A DNA stretch of 64,000 bases from AC-32 sp963736055 (GTDB taxonomy: Bacteria > Actinomycetota > Thermoleophilia > Gaiellales > Gaiellaceae): assembly GCA_963736055.1 (NCBI GenBank), contig CAVTNM010000008.1:806001-870000 (forward strand), read 5' to 3'. A program made the position numbers and the translations under genes. Below, piece after piece: positions 47,910 through 56,845 of the stretch (position 1 is its first letter; every line of letters begins with the position of its first letter). The notes under the pieces were generated by a model. It saw only the letters and a list, made by a program, of their open reading frames with translations. It was not told where the DNA came from and did not search any database.

Positions 47910-49965
47910 GTGAGGCTTCTCGCCGCAGCCGTCCTCGCTGCCGCATTCCCCGGCTCCGCCTTCGGCGCCGGTCTCGTGGCGCGAGATCTCGCGCCTCAGC
48001 CTGCGGGCCGGGCGATTTCGACGGGCGTGTACGAGCTCGTCGGGGTGCACTGGCGCGGCCCAGGGGTGGTCAAGTACCGGACGAGGAACCTGGCCGGCCG
48101 CTGGAGCGCCTGGCGTACCTTCGCGTCCGAGGACGCGCTTCCCGACAACGGGCCAGAGCGGAGGGCGACACGTGGATGGCGCGTCGCAAGCCCGTTCTGG
48201 ACCGGCCCGTCGAACGGCATCCAGTACCGGACGGTCGGCCGTGTCCAGCGGCTCCGGGCGTACTTCGTGAGCAGCCCCAGGGAGCGACCGTCGACCAAGC
48301 ACGCCGAGCTCGCGGGAGCGCCGCCGATCGTCACCCGCGCGGGCTGGCACGCGAACGAGGCGATTCGGCGCGGGGCGCCGTTCTACGCGGACTCGGTCCA
48401 CTTCGCGATCGTCCACCACACCGCCGGGTCGAACTCCTATACGAAGGCGCAGTCCGCCTCGATCGTCCGCGCGATCGAGCTGTACCACGTGAACGCGAAC
48501 GGCTGGAACGACATCGGCTACAACTTTCTCGTCGACAAGTACGGCCAGATCTTCGAAGGCCGGTACGGCGGCATGACGAGGCCTGTGATCGGTGCGCACG
48601 CCCAGGGCTTCAACACCGGCTCGGTCGGGGTCGCGGTGATCGGGGACTACAGCTCGACCGGAATCTCCCCGGCCGCGCGGGCCGCACTGGTCTCGCTGCT
48701 CGCCTGGCGTCTCGACCTCCAGCACGTCGACCCGGCCTCCAGCCTCGTTCGGGTCTCGTCGGGCAACCCGCGCTACCCGGCCGGGAAGGCGGTGACGCTG
48801 AAGGCGATCTCCGGGCACCGCGACGTCTACCCGACGACCTGTCCGGGCCAGGGCCTCTACGCGCAGCTGGCGTCGATCCGCGCTGCGGTCGCCAAGAGCG
48901 GCCTGCCCAAGCTCTACGCCCCGGCCGTGACGGGAACGCTCGGCGGCCTGGTCCATTTCACAGCGAGGCTCTCCGAGCGGGCCGCGTGGGTGGTGACCGT
49001 CAAGGACCAGAACAAGGTCGTGGTCGCGAGCGGCAGCGGAACCGGCGGTGCGGTTGACTGGACGTGGGACGCCGCGAGTGCGCCATCCGGCCTCTACAGC
49101 TGGACGATCAGCGCTCCGCAGATGCGCGCTGCGACGGGAACGATCGGGACCGCGCCGGCTCCGCTGGCGCTGCAGAAGCTCAAGCTGGCGCCTGCGCTGG
49201 TGACCCCCAACGGCGACGGCCGCGGGGACGCGGCCACGCTGAGCTACCGCCTGACGGCGCCGGCACTGGTGACCGTGACCGTGCTCGACAGCCTCGGGGA
49301 CACGGTGCAGACGCTCTTCTCGCAGCGCAAGCCGGCCGGAGCACAGACCTTCGTGTGGAGCGGTGTGTCGCTTCCCGACGGCCGCTATCGGCTCGTGCTG
49401 GCCGCCAGGGACGACCGTGGTGCACAGGTGCAGGCGAATCGCCCGGTGTCCGTGGACCGGACGCTCGCTTCGTTCGTTGGGAGCACGCCTGCGATCTCGC
49501 CGAACGGAGACGGGCGCCTCGACGGGCTCGACTTCACGTTCCGGCTCAATGCCGCCGCACACGTCCAACTCCGGATTCTTCGGGCCGGCGCGCTGGTCGC
49601 GACCCCGTTCGAAGGCGATCTTCAGGCCGGTCCGCAGCGGTTGTCCTGGGATGGAGGCGGCCTGCAGGACGGGCGCTACACGGCAGTGGTCGTCGCGACG
49701 GATTCGCTGATGACGGTGAAGCAGTCCGTCTTCGTCCGACTCGACACGAAAGCGCCGACGTTGCGGCTCGTCTCGTTCCGGCTGCTGCGGTTCTGGCTCA
49801 GCGAACCGGGACGGCTGACCGTCGTCCTGAACGGGCGCGCCCATGTGGTCGCGGTCAAACGGGCCGGCTTCGTCCGTATCGGGCATGTCGGCCCGATCCG
49901 TGCGCTACGCGCCTATGCGCGTGACGCCGCCGGCAACCAGAGCCGGCAGGTCCGCGGCGTCCTAG
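47910..49965 (+). CDS. PGRP/amidase-domain secreted protein with FlgD-like Ig repeats
   Basis: A secreted N-acetylmuramoyl-L-alanine amidase of about 685 residues. The signal peptide is VRLLAAAVLAAAFPGSAFGA. The amidase_2/PGRP domain (about 140-335) has the zinc ligands in FAIVHHTAGSNSY, KAISGHRDVYPTTCPG and the cysteine of TTCPG. Two FlgD-like Ig modules start LVTPNGDGRGDAATLSY and AISPNGDGRLDGLDFTF. The frame stays open to 50114, deep inside birA. A TAG at 49963-49965 in the next frame is the likely original stop, if one surplus base near the end is assumed. Start GTG 47910 is chosen by the signal peptide. Confidence 0.8.
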
Positions 49966-50532
49966 ACCCAGGCGTCGTAGCTGCGCTCGAGCCGGTCGAG
50001 CAGCTCGGCCAGCAGCTCGGCCCGGTCGATTTCGCGGTTCGGTCTCGACGAGGAGCGAGGTTGCGGGCCGGTCGACCTCCGTCGGCAGATCGGCCGCAGC
50101 GACGTTCACGTTGATCCCGACTCCGAGCACGACGCGGCCCTCGCGCGCCTCGGCCAGGATGCCCGCCACCTTGCGGCCGCCGATGAGCACGTCGTTCGGA
50201 AACTTCAGCTCGGGCTCGAGACCCGACACCGCCGCGATCGCCTCCGCACACGCGCGTGCGGCGACCCCGGTCAGCTCCGGGAGCCGCTCCGGCGCGACGC
50301 TCGGCCTGAGCTGAAGCGAGCAGAGGAGGCTCGTCCCGGCGGGCGCGAACCAACGGCGCCCGAGGCGCCCTCGGCCGGCAGTTTGCTCCTCGGCGACGAC
50401 GAGCGCCCCCTCCGGTGCGTCCGGGTCCAGGAGCAGCTGCGTGGACGGGGTCGATTGCACGTGCGCATACTCCCGGCCGAAGCGTCCCCGCAGCCTTGGC
50501 AGGACCGTCTCGGGCGCGAGCGAGTCGGGCAC
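49962..50532 (-). CDS. birA: Biotin--[acetyl-CoA-carboxylase] ligase, frameshifted near C-terminus
   Basis: Attaches biotin to the carboxylase carrier domain. About 190 residues, without an N-terminal DNA-binding domain. Visible are EEQTAGRGRLGRRWFAPAGT, LKFPNDVLIGGRKVAGILAE and VLGVGINVNV. Near 50040 the frame breaks: the other frame continues REIDRAELLAELLDRLERSY to DAWV and stop TAG. The region is 571 bp, one more than a multiple of three, so one surplus base (an A in GAAC) explains it. Two acc genes are at 57.7-59.4 kb. Confidence 0.8.
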
Positions 50533-50538
50533 GGGACG

Positions 50539-50544
50539 TAGACT
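50539..50544 (+). promoter_or_regulatory. Putative -10 element of the leaderless sigma-factor gene
   Basis: TAGACT lies 9 nt before the GTG at 50554 in the 21-bp gap between divergent birA and the sigma gene. Confidence 0.4.
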
Positions 50545-50553
50545 AGGGTCGCC

Positions 50554-51168
50554 GTGCAACCTCCTCTGCGCAAGGGCCGTCAGATTCGGCAAGACCCGCG
50601 GCCCGAAGGGCCGCTCGTCTACGAGAGGCTCAGTGATCCGATCCTGGTCAAGCGAGCGAAGGACGGTGACCGCCAGGCGCTGGCGGCGCTCTGCGAGCGG
50701 CATGCCCCGCGGGTCGAGCGTCTTGCCGCGCAGGTGCTCGCCGATCCAGAGGACGCGCGTGACGCCGCTCAGGAGGCCCTCGCCAAGCTGTGTATCCGGT
50801 TGCGCCAGTTTCGCGGCGAGTCGCAGTTCGCGACCTGGCTCCACCGGCTGGTGGTCAACACCTGCTGGGACGTCGCCGACCGGCAGCGTGTGCGCCGCTG
50901 CGAGCCGCTGCTCGACGACCAGCGCGTCTCGGGCGAGGGTGACCCTGCCCGGGAGGCCGATCTCGCGGAGCTTCGGCACGAGCTCGGCGCGGGCCTCGCA
51001 GGTCTTTCGCAGGAGCAGGCGAGCGTGGTCGTCCTGAAGGACGCGCTGGGGTTCTCCTTCGCCGAGATCTCGGTGCGGGAAGGCATGCCCGTCGGGACCG
51101 CCAAGTGCTACGCGCACCGCGCCCGGGCCGGGCTGCGCGCACGGCTTTCGAGCGACACGGCCGCGTGA
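50554..51168 (+). CDS. ECF-type RNA polymerase sigma factor
   Basis: A 204-residue sigma-70-family factor. Region 2 runs DRQALAALCERHAPRVERLA to FRGESQFATWLHRLVVNTCW, with DARDAAQEALAKL between. Region 4 has GLSQEQASVVVLKDALGFSF and EGMPVGTAKCYAHRARAGLR. No anti-sigma factor is adjacent, so its signal is unknown. It is divergent from birA by 21 bp. Copy B of the structured repeat begins at the base after its stop codon. Confidence 0.85.
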   Translation: MQPPLRKGRQIRQDPRPEGPLVYERLSDPILVKRAKDGDRQALAALCERHAPRVERLAAQVLADPEDARDAAQEALAKLCIRLRQFRGESQFATWLHRLVVNTCWDVADRQRVRRCEPLLDDQRVSGEGDPAREADLAELRHELGAGLAGLSQEQASVVVLKDALGFSFAEISVREGMPVGTAKCYAHRARAGLRARLSSDTAA

Positions 51169-51247
51169 GGCAACGCTTGCGTTGCCGTTTCCAGGTCGGG
51201 CGGGCTTTGCCCGGGCGGCCGTCTGCAATGACCGGTCGACACGCCAG
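51169..51247 (+). repeat. 79-bp structured dispersed repeat, copy B
   Basis: Matches 22273-22351 at 64 of 79 positions without gaps. Hairpin 1 is GGCAACGC-TT-GCGTTGCC (51169-51186), with compensatory base pairs relative to copy A. Hairpin 2 spans 51194-51220 with loop TTT and ten of twelve pairs. The tail CGTCTGCAATGACCGGTCGA matches. It fills most of the 100-bp gap between the sigma-factor stop and fabZ, in the same direction as both. Confidence 0.75.
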
Positions 51248-51268
51248 TCACAAGAAGCTACGGCTGCA

Positions 51269-51697
51269 ATGACTCTAGGCCGTGAGGAGATCGAGGCGAT
51301 CTTGCCTCACCGGGAGCCGTTCCTCCTGATCGACGAGGTGCTGGAGCTCGAGCCCGGCGAGCGCGTGCTCGCGCGCAAGACCGTCAGGCCCGACGAGTGG
51401 TATCTGAGCGGGCACTTCCCGGGTAGGCCCGTCATGCCAGGCGTGCTGATCGTCGAGGGCATGGCCCAGACCGGGGCAGTGGCAGTCCTCTCGCAGGACG
51501 AGAACCGCGGCCGTCTCGCGCTCTTCGCAGGCATCGACGACGTGCGTTTCAAGCGGATCGTCGAGCCGGGGGACGAGCTGGTGTTCGAGTGCCGGCTCGA
51601 GGCCGTGCGCGGCCCGATCGGCAAGGGCAAGGCGACGGCGCACGTGGGCGAGGAACTCGCGGCCCGCGGCACTTTGACATTCGCGGTGGAGCGATGA
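51269..51697 (+). CDS. fabZ: 3-hydroxyacyl-[ACP] dehydratase FabZ
   Basis: Dehydrates 3-hydroxyacyl-ACP in type II fatty-acid synthesis; 142 residues. ILPHREPFLLIDEVLELEPG opens the hot-dog domain. Catalytic His49 and Glu63 are in SGHFPGRPVMPGVLIVEGMA, and RFKRIVEPGDELVFE follows. The ATG at 51269 is chosen by homology. The stop overlaps fabH (ATGA). First of five fab genes. Confidence 0.93.
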   Translation: MTLGREEIEAILPHREPFLLIDEVLELEPGERVLARKTVRPDEWYLSGHFPGRPVMPGVLIVEGMAQTGAVAVLSQDENRGRLALFAGIDDVRFKRIVEPGDELVFECRLEAVRGPIGKGKATAHVGEELAARGTLTFAVER

Positions 51698-52707
51698 TCG
51701 GAACAGGGAACGGCGTCGCGATCTCGATCACCGGGCTCGGCAGCCACGTGCCCGAGCGCGTAGTCACCAACGACGAGCTCTCGACCATGATGGACACCTC
51801 GGACGAGTGGATCCAGGAGCGAACCGGTATCCGCGAGCGCCGGATTGCGGCGCCCGAGGAAGCGCTCTCCGACCTCTGTCTGCCCGCCGCGAGACAGGCG
51901 CTCGAGGACGCGGGGCTGGAGGGCTCCCAGATCGACCTGATCATCGTCGCCACGGTCACGCCGGACATGGCGTTCCCGTCGACGGCGGCGATCCTGGCCG
52001 ACCTCCTCGGGGCCGAGCAGGCGGCCGCCTACGATCTCTCGGCCGGTTGCACCGGCTTCATGTACGCGGTCGCGCAGGGATACGGCATGCTCGCCGGGGG
52101 CCTGGCGCAGCGAGCGCTGATCGTCGGGGGCGACGTGCTCTCGAAGATCCTCGACTGGGGGGACCGCGGCACCGCCGTGCTGTTCGGCGACGGCGCCGGG
52201 GCGGTCGTGCTCGAGCGCGTCGCGGACGGCGGCTTCCTCGGCTTCGAGCTCGGCGCGGACGGCTCGGGCGGGCCGCAGCTCTACATCCCCGGCGGCGGCT
52301 CGCGATCACCGGCCACGGAGGAGTCGGTGGCCGAGCGGCTCCACTTCGTGAAGATGAACGGTCGTGAGGTGTTCAAGTTCGCGACGCGCGTCCTGGTGTC
52401 GTCGGCCGAGTCCGTGCTGACCGAGTGCGGTCTCACCATCGACGACGTGGACGTCTATGTGCCACACCAGGCGAACGTGCGGATCATCGAGCATGCGAGG
52501 CAGAGGCTCGGGATCCCGGAGGAGAAGACGGTCATCGACGTCGACCGCTACGGGAACACGTCTTCGGGCTCGATTCCGCTTGCTCTGGCGGACGCGAAGG
52601 CCGACGGGCGGCTCTCGAAAGGCAAGCTCGTGCTGATGACCGGAATGGGTGCCGGGCTCACGTGGGGCTCCGGTTTGATCGAATGGACTGACGGAGGAAT
52701 GGGATGA
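51694..52707 (+). CDS. fabH: 3-oxoacyl-[ACP] synthase III FabH
   Basis: Starts fatty-acid chains by condensing acyl-CoA with malonyl-ACP; 337 residues. The catalytic triad is Cys119 in DLSAGCTGFMYA, His257 in VPHQANVRIIEHA and Asn287 in RYGNTSSGSIPLAL. ERVVTNDELSTMMDTSDEWI and IQERTGIRERRIA are standard N-terminal blocks. Translationally coupled to fabZ and fabD. Confidence 0.95.
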   Translation: MIGTGNGVAISITGLGSHVPERVVTNDELSTMMDTSDEWIQERTGIRERRIAAPEEALSDLCLPAARQALEDAGLEGSQIDLIIVATVTPDMAFPSTAAILADLLGAEQAAAYDLSAGCTGFMYAVAQGYGMLAGGLAQRALIVGGDVLSKILDWGDRGTAVLFGDGAGAVVLERVADGGFLGFELGADGSGGPQLYIPGGGSRSPATEESVAERLHFVKMNGREVFKFATRVLVSSAESVLTECGLTIDDVDVYVPHQANVRIIEHARQRLGIPEEKTVIDVDRYGNTSSGSIPLALADAKADGRLSKGKLVLMTGMGAGLTWGSGLIEWTDGGMG

Positions 52708-53636
52708 GCAGGCAGAAAGTCGCATTTTGCTTCCCCGGCCAGGGGTCGCTGGCCGTGGGGATGGGGCGGGAGATCGCCCTCGCGGTGCCCGAAGCGATGG
52801 ACGTGTACCGGCGCGCGAGCGAGGCCTCCGGGCTCGATCTCGTCCGAATCTGCTTCGAGGCGCCCGAGGCGGAGCTCGTACAGACCGAGGTGCAGCAGCC
52901 GGCGCTCGTGGCGACGAGCCTGGCAGTTCTCGCGGCGCTCCGCGCCGACGGCTACGAGCCGGATGTCGTCGTAGGCCACTCGGTGGGTGAGTTTGCTGCG
53001 CTTGCCGCCGCGCAAGCACTGTCGGTCGAGGATGCAATCGCTCTCGTACGCGAGCGCGGCCTGGCGATGGCCGAGGCGGCCCGGGAGAACCCGGGCTCGA
53101 TGGCAGCCATCCTCGGTCTCGAGGACGCGGTCGTCGAGGACCTGTGCAAGCAGATCGCGGGCGTCTGGCCGGCGAACTACAACTGCCCGGGCCAGATCGT
53201 CATCTCCGGCCAGGACCCGGCCGTGGACGAGTGCTGCACCGAGGCCCAGCTCCACGGAGCCGCCCGGACGGTGAAGCTGCGCGTCTCCGGTGCCTTCCAC
53301 AGCCCGCTGATCGCCCGCGCGGCCGAACGGCTGCGCCCGGCGATCGAGAAGGCGAAGATCAACGACCCGATTGCGCCGTTCATGTCGACCGTGACCGCGA
53401 AGATCGAGCCCGCGCAGCGGATGGCCGCGCTCCTCGTGGAGCAGTTGACCGCGCCGGTGCGCTTCACCCAGGCCGCGCGAGAGCTGATGCGCCAGGGCGT
53501 CAAGGTGTTCGTCGAGGTCGGGCCCGGCAACGTGCTCAGCGGTTTACTGAAGAGGATCGACAGAAACGTGAAGGCGATCCCGGTCGCGGACATGGCCTCG
53601 CTGGAGAAGCTCAAGGAGACCCTCAAACCTGCCTGA
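52704..53636 (+). CDS. fabD: Malonyl CoA-acyl carrier protein transacylase FabD
   Basis: Transfers malonyl from CoA to ACP; 310 residues. AFCFPGQGSLAVGMGREIAL opens the fold, the nucleophile serine is in VGHSVGEFAALAAA near 93, the arginine is in ALVRERGLAM and the histidine in SGAFHSPLI near 199. The stop overlaps fabG, which starts at a CTG 8 bp before. Confidence 0.95.
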   Translation: MSRQKVAFCFPGQGSLAVGMGREIALAVPEAMDVYRRASEASGLDLVRICFEAPEAELVQTEVQQPALVATSLAVLAALRADGYEPDVVVGHSVGEFAALAAAQALSVEDAIALVRERGLAMAEAARENPGSMAAILGLEDAVVEDLCKQIAGVWPANYNCPGQIVISGQDPAVDECCTEAQLHGAARTVKLRVSGAFHSPLIARAAERLRPAIEKAKINDPIAPFMSTVTAKIEPAQRMAALLVEQLTAPVRFTQAARELMRQGVKVFVEVGPGNVLSGLLKRIDRNVKAIPVADMASLEKLKETLKPA

Positions 53637-54360
53637 CGCGTTCTGCTCTCTCGAGGGCAAGACCGCGCTTGTCACCGGCGGCTCCCGCGGCATCGGGCGT
53701 GCGATCGCGCTCGAGCTGGGCCAGGCCGGCGCCTCCGTAGTGCTCGGCTTCAAGTCGGGCGCCGACGAGGCCGAGGACGTGGCGAGGGATTGCGGCGGAC
53801 GTGTGGTTCAAGCCGACGTGTCCGATCCCGAGCAGGCGCGGCGGCTCGTGGAGGAGGCCGGCGACCTCGACCTGCTTGTGAACAACGCGGGCCTCACGCG
53901 CGACGGGCTGCTGGCTCGCATGCCCGACGACGACTGGCGCGCGGTGATCGAGACCGACCTCTCGTCGGTCTTCTACACCTGCCGCGCCGCGGTACGCGGG
54001 ATGATGAAGCGGCGGGCGGGGTCGATCGTGAACGTGTCCAGCATCGTCGGCGTCCACGGCAATCCGGGGCAGACGAACTACGGCGCCGCGAAGGCGGGCA
54101 TCATCGGCTTCACGAAGTCGCTTGCGCGCGAGCTCGGCAGCCGGAACGTGCGCGCCAACGTCGTGGCGCCGGGCTACGTCAACACCCGCCTCACCGACGT
54201 CCTTCCCGAGGAGGCCCAGCAGGCGATGCTGACCAACACGCCGCTCGGCCGGCTCGGCGAGCCTGAAGACGTGGCCGGGGCGGTACGCTTTCTCTGCTCC
54301 GACGAGGCCTCGTTCATCACGGGCGAAGTGCTTCTCGTCGACGGCGGTCTGGGAATGTGA
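53629..54360 (+). CDS. fabG: 3-oxoacyl-[ACP] reductase FabG (apparent CTG start)
   Basis: NADPH-dependent reductase of type II fatty-acid synthesis; 243 residues from the CTG, a normal length. LEGKTALVTGGSRGIGRAIA carries the nucleotide loop, NNAG is in LLVNNAGLTRDGLL, and the catalytic set is Ser138 (IVNVSSIVGV), Tyr151 and Lys155 (TNYGAAKAGIIGFTKSLARE). No ATG, GTG or TTG in this frame precedes the nucleotide-binding motif. AAGGAG lies 10 nt before the CTG, inside the fabD 3' end. Downstream is fabF, two bases away. Confidence 0.9.
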   Translation: MPDAFCSLEGKTALVTGGSRGIGRAIALELGQAGASVVLGFKSGADEAEDVARDCGGRVVQADVSDPEQARRLVEEAGDLDLLVNNAGLTRDGLLARMPDDDWRAVIETDLSSVFYTCRAAVRGMMKRRAGSIVNVSSIVGVHGNPGQTNYGAAKAGIIGFTKSLARELGSRNVRANVVAPGYVNTRLTDVLPEEAQQAMLTNTPLGRLGEPEDVAGAVRFLCSDEASFITGEVLLVDGGLGM

Positions 54361-54361
54361 C

Positions 54362-55627
54362 GTGAGTAACGGAGGAAGTCTCAACGGGAGGCGCAGGGTC
54401 GTGATCACCGGCCTCGGCGCGGTGACCCCGCTCGGCGTGGACGTGGAGTCGACGTGGGAGGGCCTGCTTGCCGGCCGCTCCGGAGCGGGCGAGATCACGC
54501 AGTTCGACTCGACTCGGTTCACGGTGCACTTCGCCTGCGAGGTGAAGGGCTTCGAGCCGACCGACTACATCGACCGCAAGCAGGCCCGCCGCATGGACCG
54601 CTTCGCCCACCTGATCGTCGCCGCGGCGCGGCAGGCGGAAGCCGACTCCGGGCTCGAGATCGAGTCGGAGTCCGACCGGATCGGCGCCGCCGTCGCGACC
54701 GGGATCGGCGGGTTGAAGGCGTTTCAGGACTGCTACGACGAGCTCTTGGAGCGCGGGCCCGACCGGGTGAACCCGTTCTCGATCCCCGAGATCATCCCGA
54801 ACATGGGCGCCGCCTGGGTCTCGATGCAGCTCGGGACGCAGGGACCGTTGACCTCGCAGTGCACCGCCTGCGCCGCCTCCAACATGGCGATCGGCGACGG
54901 GCTCGACGCGATCCGTCTCGGTCGGGCCGACGTGATGCTGTGCGGCGGCACCGAGGCGCCGGTGACCGAGGTCGGGATCGCCGGCTTCAGCGCGATGCGA
55001 GCGCTCTCCCGCCGCAACGACGATCCTGAGGCGGCGAGCCGCCCCTTCGATGCGGGCCGGGACGGCTTCGTGATGGGCGAGGCAGGCGCGATGGTCGTCC
55101 TCGAAGAGCTCGAGCATGCGAAGGCGCGCGGCGCGAAGATCTACGCCGAGCTGCTCGGTTACGGCGTCTCCTCGGACGCCCAGCACATCACCGAGCCGGA
55201 TCCCTCTGGCGTGAACCCGGCCCGCGCGATGACGATGGCTTTCGGCGATGCGAGCGTCTCGCCGGACGAGATCGACTACATCAACGCCCACGGGACATCG
55301 ACGCCGCTGGGCGACTCGGCCGAGACGCGGGTGATCAAGCTCGCGCTCGGCGAGGAGAACGCCCGCAAGACCCCCGTCTCCTCGACGAAGGGGGCGACCG
55401 GGCACTGCCTGGGCGCGGCCGGCGCGGTGGAGGCGATGTTCTCGATCCTCGCGGTCAACCGTGGCGCGCTGCCGCCGACGATCAACTACGACGAGCCGGA
55501 TCCCGAGTGCGACCTCGACTACATCCCGAACGAGGCTCGCGAGGCGGACGTGCGCACTGCGGTCTCGAACTCGTTCGGCTTCGGCGGCCACAACGCGACG
55601 ATCGTCGTCCGGCGGTTCGAGGACTGA
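54362..55627 (+). CDS. fabF: 3-oxoacyl-[ACP] synthase II FabF
   Basis: Elongating condensing enzyme; 421 residues. The catalytic Cys is in TSQCTACAASNMAIGDGLDA near 170; histidines are in YINAHGTSTPLGDSAET near 310 and GATGHCLGAAGAVEAM near 345. The GTG start is one base after the fabG stop. No acpP gene lies between fabG and fabF, where it is often found. Confidence 0.94.
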   Translation: MSNGGSLNGRRRVVITGLGAVTPLGVDVESTWEGLLAGRSGAGEITQFDSTRFTVHFACEVKGFEPTDYIDRKQARRMDRFAHLIVAAARQAEADSGLEIESESDRIGAAVATGIGGLKAFQDCYDELLERGPDRVNPFSIPEIIPNMGAAWVSMQLGTQGPLTSQCTACAASNMAIGDGLDAIRLGRADVMLCGGTEAPVTEVGIAGFSAMRALSRRNDDPEAASRPFDAGRDGFVMGEAGAMVVLEELEHAKARGAKIYAELLGYGVSSDAQHITEPDPSGVNPARAMTMAFGDASVSPDEIDYINAHGTSTPLGDSAETRVIKLALGEENARKTPVSSTKGATGHCLGAAGAVEAMFSILAVNRGALPPTINYDEPDPECDLDYIPNEAREADVRTAVSNSFGFGGHNATIVVRRFED

Positions 55628-55630
55628 GAC

Positions 55631-55644
55631 GGCCTCCGGCCTAG
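55631..55644. repeat. Short GGCC-centred palindrome after fabF
   Basis: GGCCTCCGGCCTAG lies four bases after the fabF stop and differs by one base from the sequence at 30433-30446. A further weak hairpin (CGCAG-N7-CTGCG) follows in the 123-bp gap. A terminator function is possible. Confidence 0.4.
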
Positions 55645-55750
55645 CCCGCGCAGACTCCGCCTGCGGCTCCGCTGCACGCTGGGGATGCCGAGCGACCACT
55701 CTGCAGGCTTCGACTGGAGCTTCCCAAGGTCAGCTAGCTCTGGGCGCGGT

Positions 55751-56167
55751 TCAGCGCTGACCCTGAGTCGCCCGGATCAGTCGCCGTTCGGCGCGGCCGC
55801 GGAGCACGACCTCGGTACCGGTGTCGATCCGGCGGGCGGTGGCGTGCAGGAGGTCGAGCACGGCCCCGGCGATCTCGGGCAGCGCCCGTTCCGCGTCTTC
55901 GTCGGGCTCCTCGTCACCGCGGATGATCTCGAGCGTGTCCAGCCCGACGCGGCGGTAGCTGTAGTGGGGCACGTCGGCCACCACGTGCTCGATCCGGTCG
56001 ATCGCCGTGACGGGGCTCTCGGAGACGACTGTCGAGTAGTGATAGTCGACCAGGCGCGGCCCGCGAAGCCGGACGTAGGCGATGTAGGCGGCGAGCGCGA
56101 CACACCCGCCGCCGAGAACGATCAGCGACAGGAGCGTGCTGTCGAGAGCGAGCTCCCCGTGCGCCAT
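55751..56167 (-). CDS. Hypothetical membrane-anchored protein
   Basis: A 138-residue protein that I do not recognise. A single N-terminal transmembrane helix (LLSLIVLGGGCVALAAYIAY) is followed by a soluble domain with VDYHYSTVVSESPVTAIDRI, VPHYSYRRVGLDTLEIIRGD and an acidic stretch. It is convergent with fabF and divergent from the HAD gene. Confidence 0.55.
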   Translation of the reverse strand: MAHGELALDSTLLSLIVLGGGCVALAAYIAYVRLRGPRLVDYHYSTVVSESPVTAIDRIEHVVADVPHYSYRRVGLDTLEIIRGDEEPDEDAERALPEIAGAVLDLLHATARRIDTGTEVVLRGRAERRLIRATQGQR

Positions 56168-56190
56168 GCTGAGCCGAGTCTACGAGCGGG

Positions 56191-56196
56191 TAAGCT
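56191..56196 (+). promoter_or_regulatory. Putative -10 element of the leaderless HAD gene
   Basis: TAAGCT lies 6 nt before the GTG at 56203, with no Shine-Dalgarno sequence. Confidence 0.4.
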
Positions 56197-56202
56197 CGTC
56201 GA

Positions 56203-56845
56203 GTGGCGGGCGAGCGCTGGGCTACCTTCGACTGCTACGGCACCCTGATCGACTGGAACGCCGGGATTCGCGGTGAGCTGGCGCGGGTCTTCGGGGAGCA
56301 GCGAGCGGACGAGCGGCTCCAGCGCTACCACGAGCTCGAGCCCGAGCTGGAGGCCGACGCCGCGCGCGTCGTACCGGGAGGTCTTGACCGAGGCGATGCG
56401 CCGGCTCGGCGCGCCGTCGGGCGAGGAGGACGGGCTCGCAGAATCGCTGCCCGACTGGCGGCCGTTCCCCGAGGTGCGGGAAGCGCTCGCTCGGGCCGGC
56501 GAGCGTGGCTGGAAGCTCGCCATCCTCTCCAACACCGACCGCGACTTCATCGAGGCGTCGATGCGACGGCTCGAAGTGCCGTTCGAGCTCGCGATCGTGG
56601 CGTCGGAGATCGGCTCGTACAAGCCCGAGCTTGTGCACTGGAGCACTTTCGAACGCGAGGTCGGTCGCATGCCGGACGTGCACGTCGCGGCCAGCTTGTT
56701 CCACGACGTCGCGCCTGCAAACGCGCTCGGGTTGCCCTCGATCTGGATCAACCGCCTGGGAGAGGCGGCCGATCCCGTGCCGACCAGGGAGCTTGCCGAC
56801 CTGGAGAAGCTGCCCGCGACTCTCGACGAGCTGGTGCCGGTATGA
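56203..56845 (+). CDS. HAD hydrolase (2-haloacid dehalogenase-like), interrupted by one surplus base
   Basis: Two frames give one HAD protein of about 213 residues. The first has the nucleophile motif WATFDCYGTLIDWNAGIRGE. After a switch near 56365-56378 the next frame reads ASYREVLTEAMRRLGAPSGE, motif II LAILSNTDRD, the lysine in IGSYKPELVHW and motif IV-like HVAASLFHDVAPANALG. The FDCYGTLIDW sequence is typical of haloacid dehalogenase-type HADs. A surplus base in the run GCCGCGCGCGTCG explains the break. It overlaps the arginase-like gene by ATGA. Confidence 0.75.
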
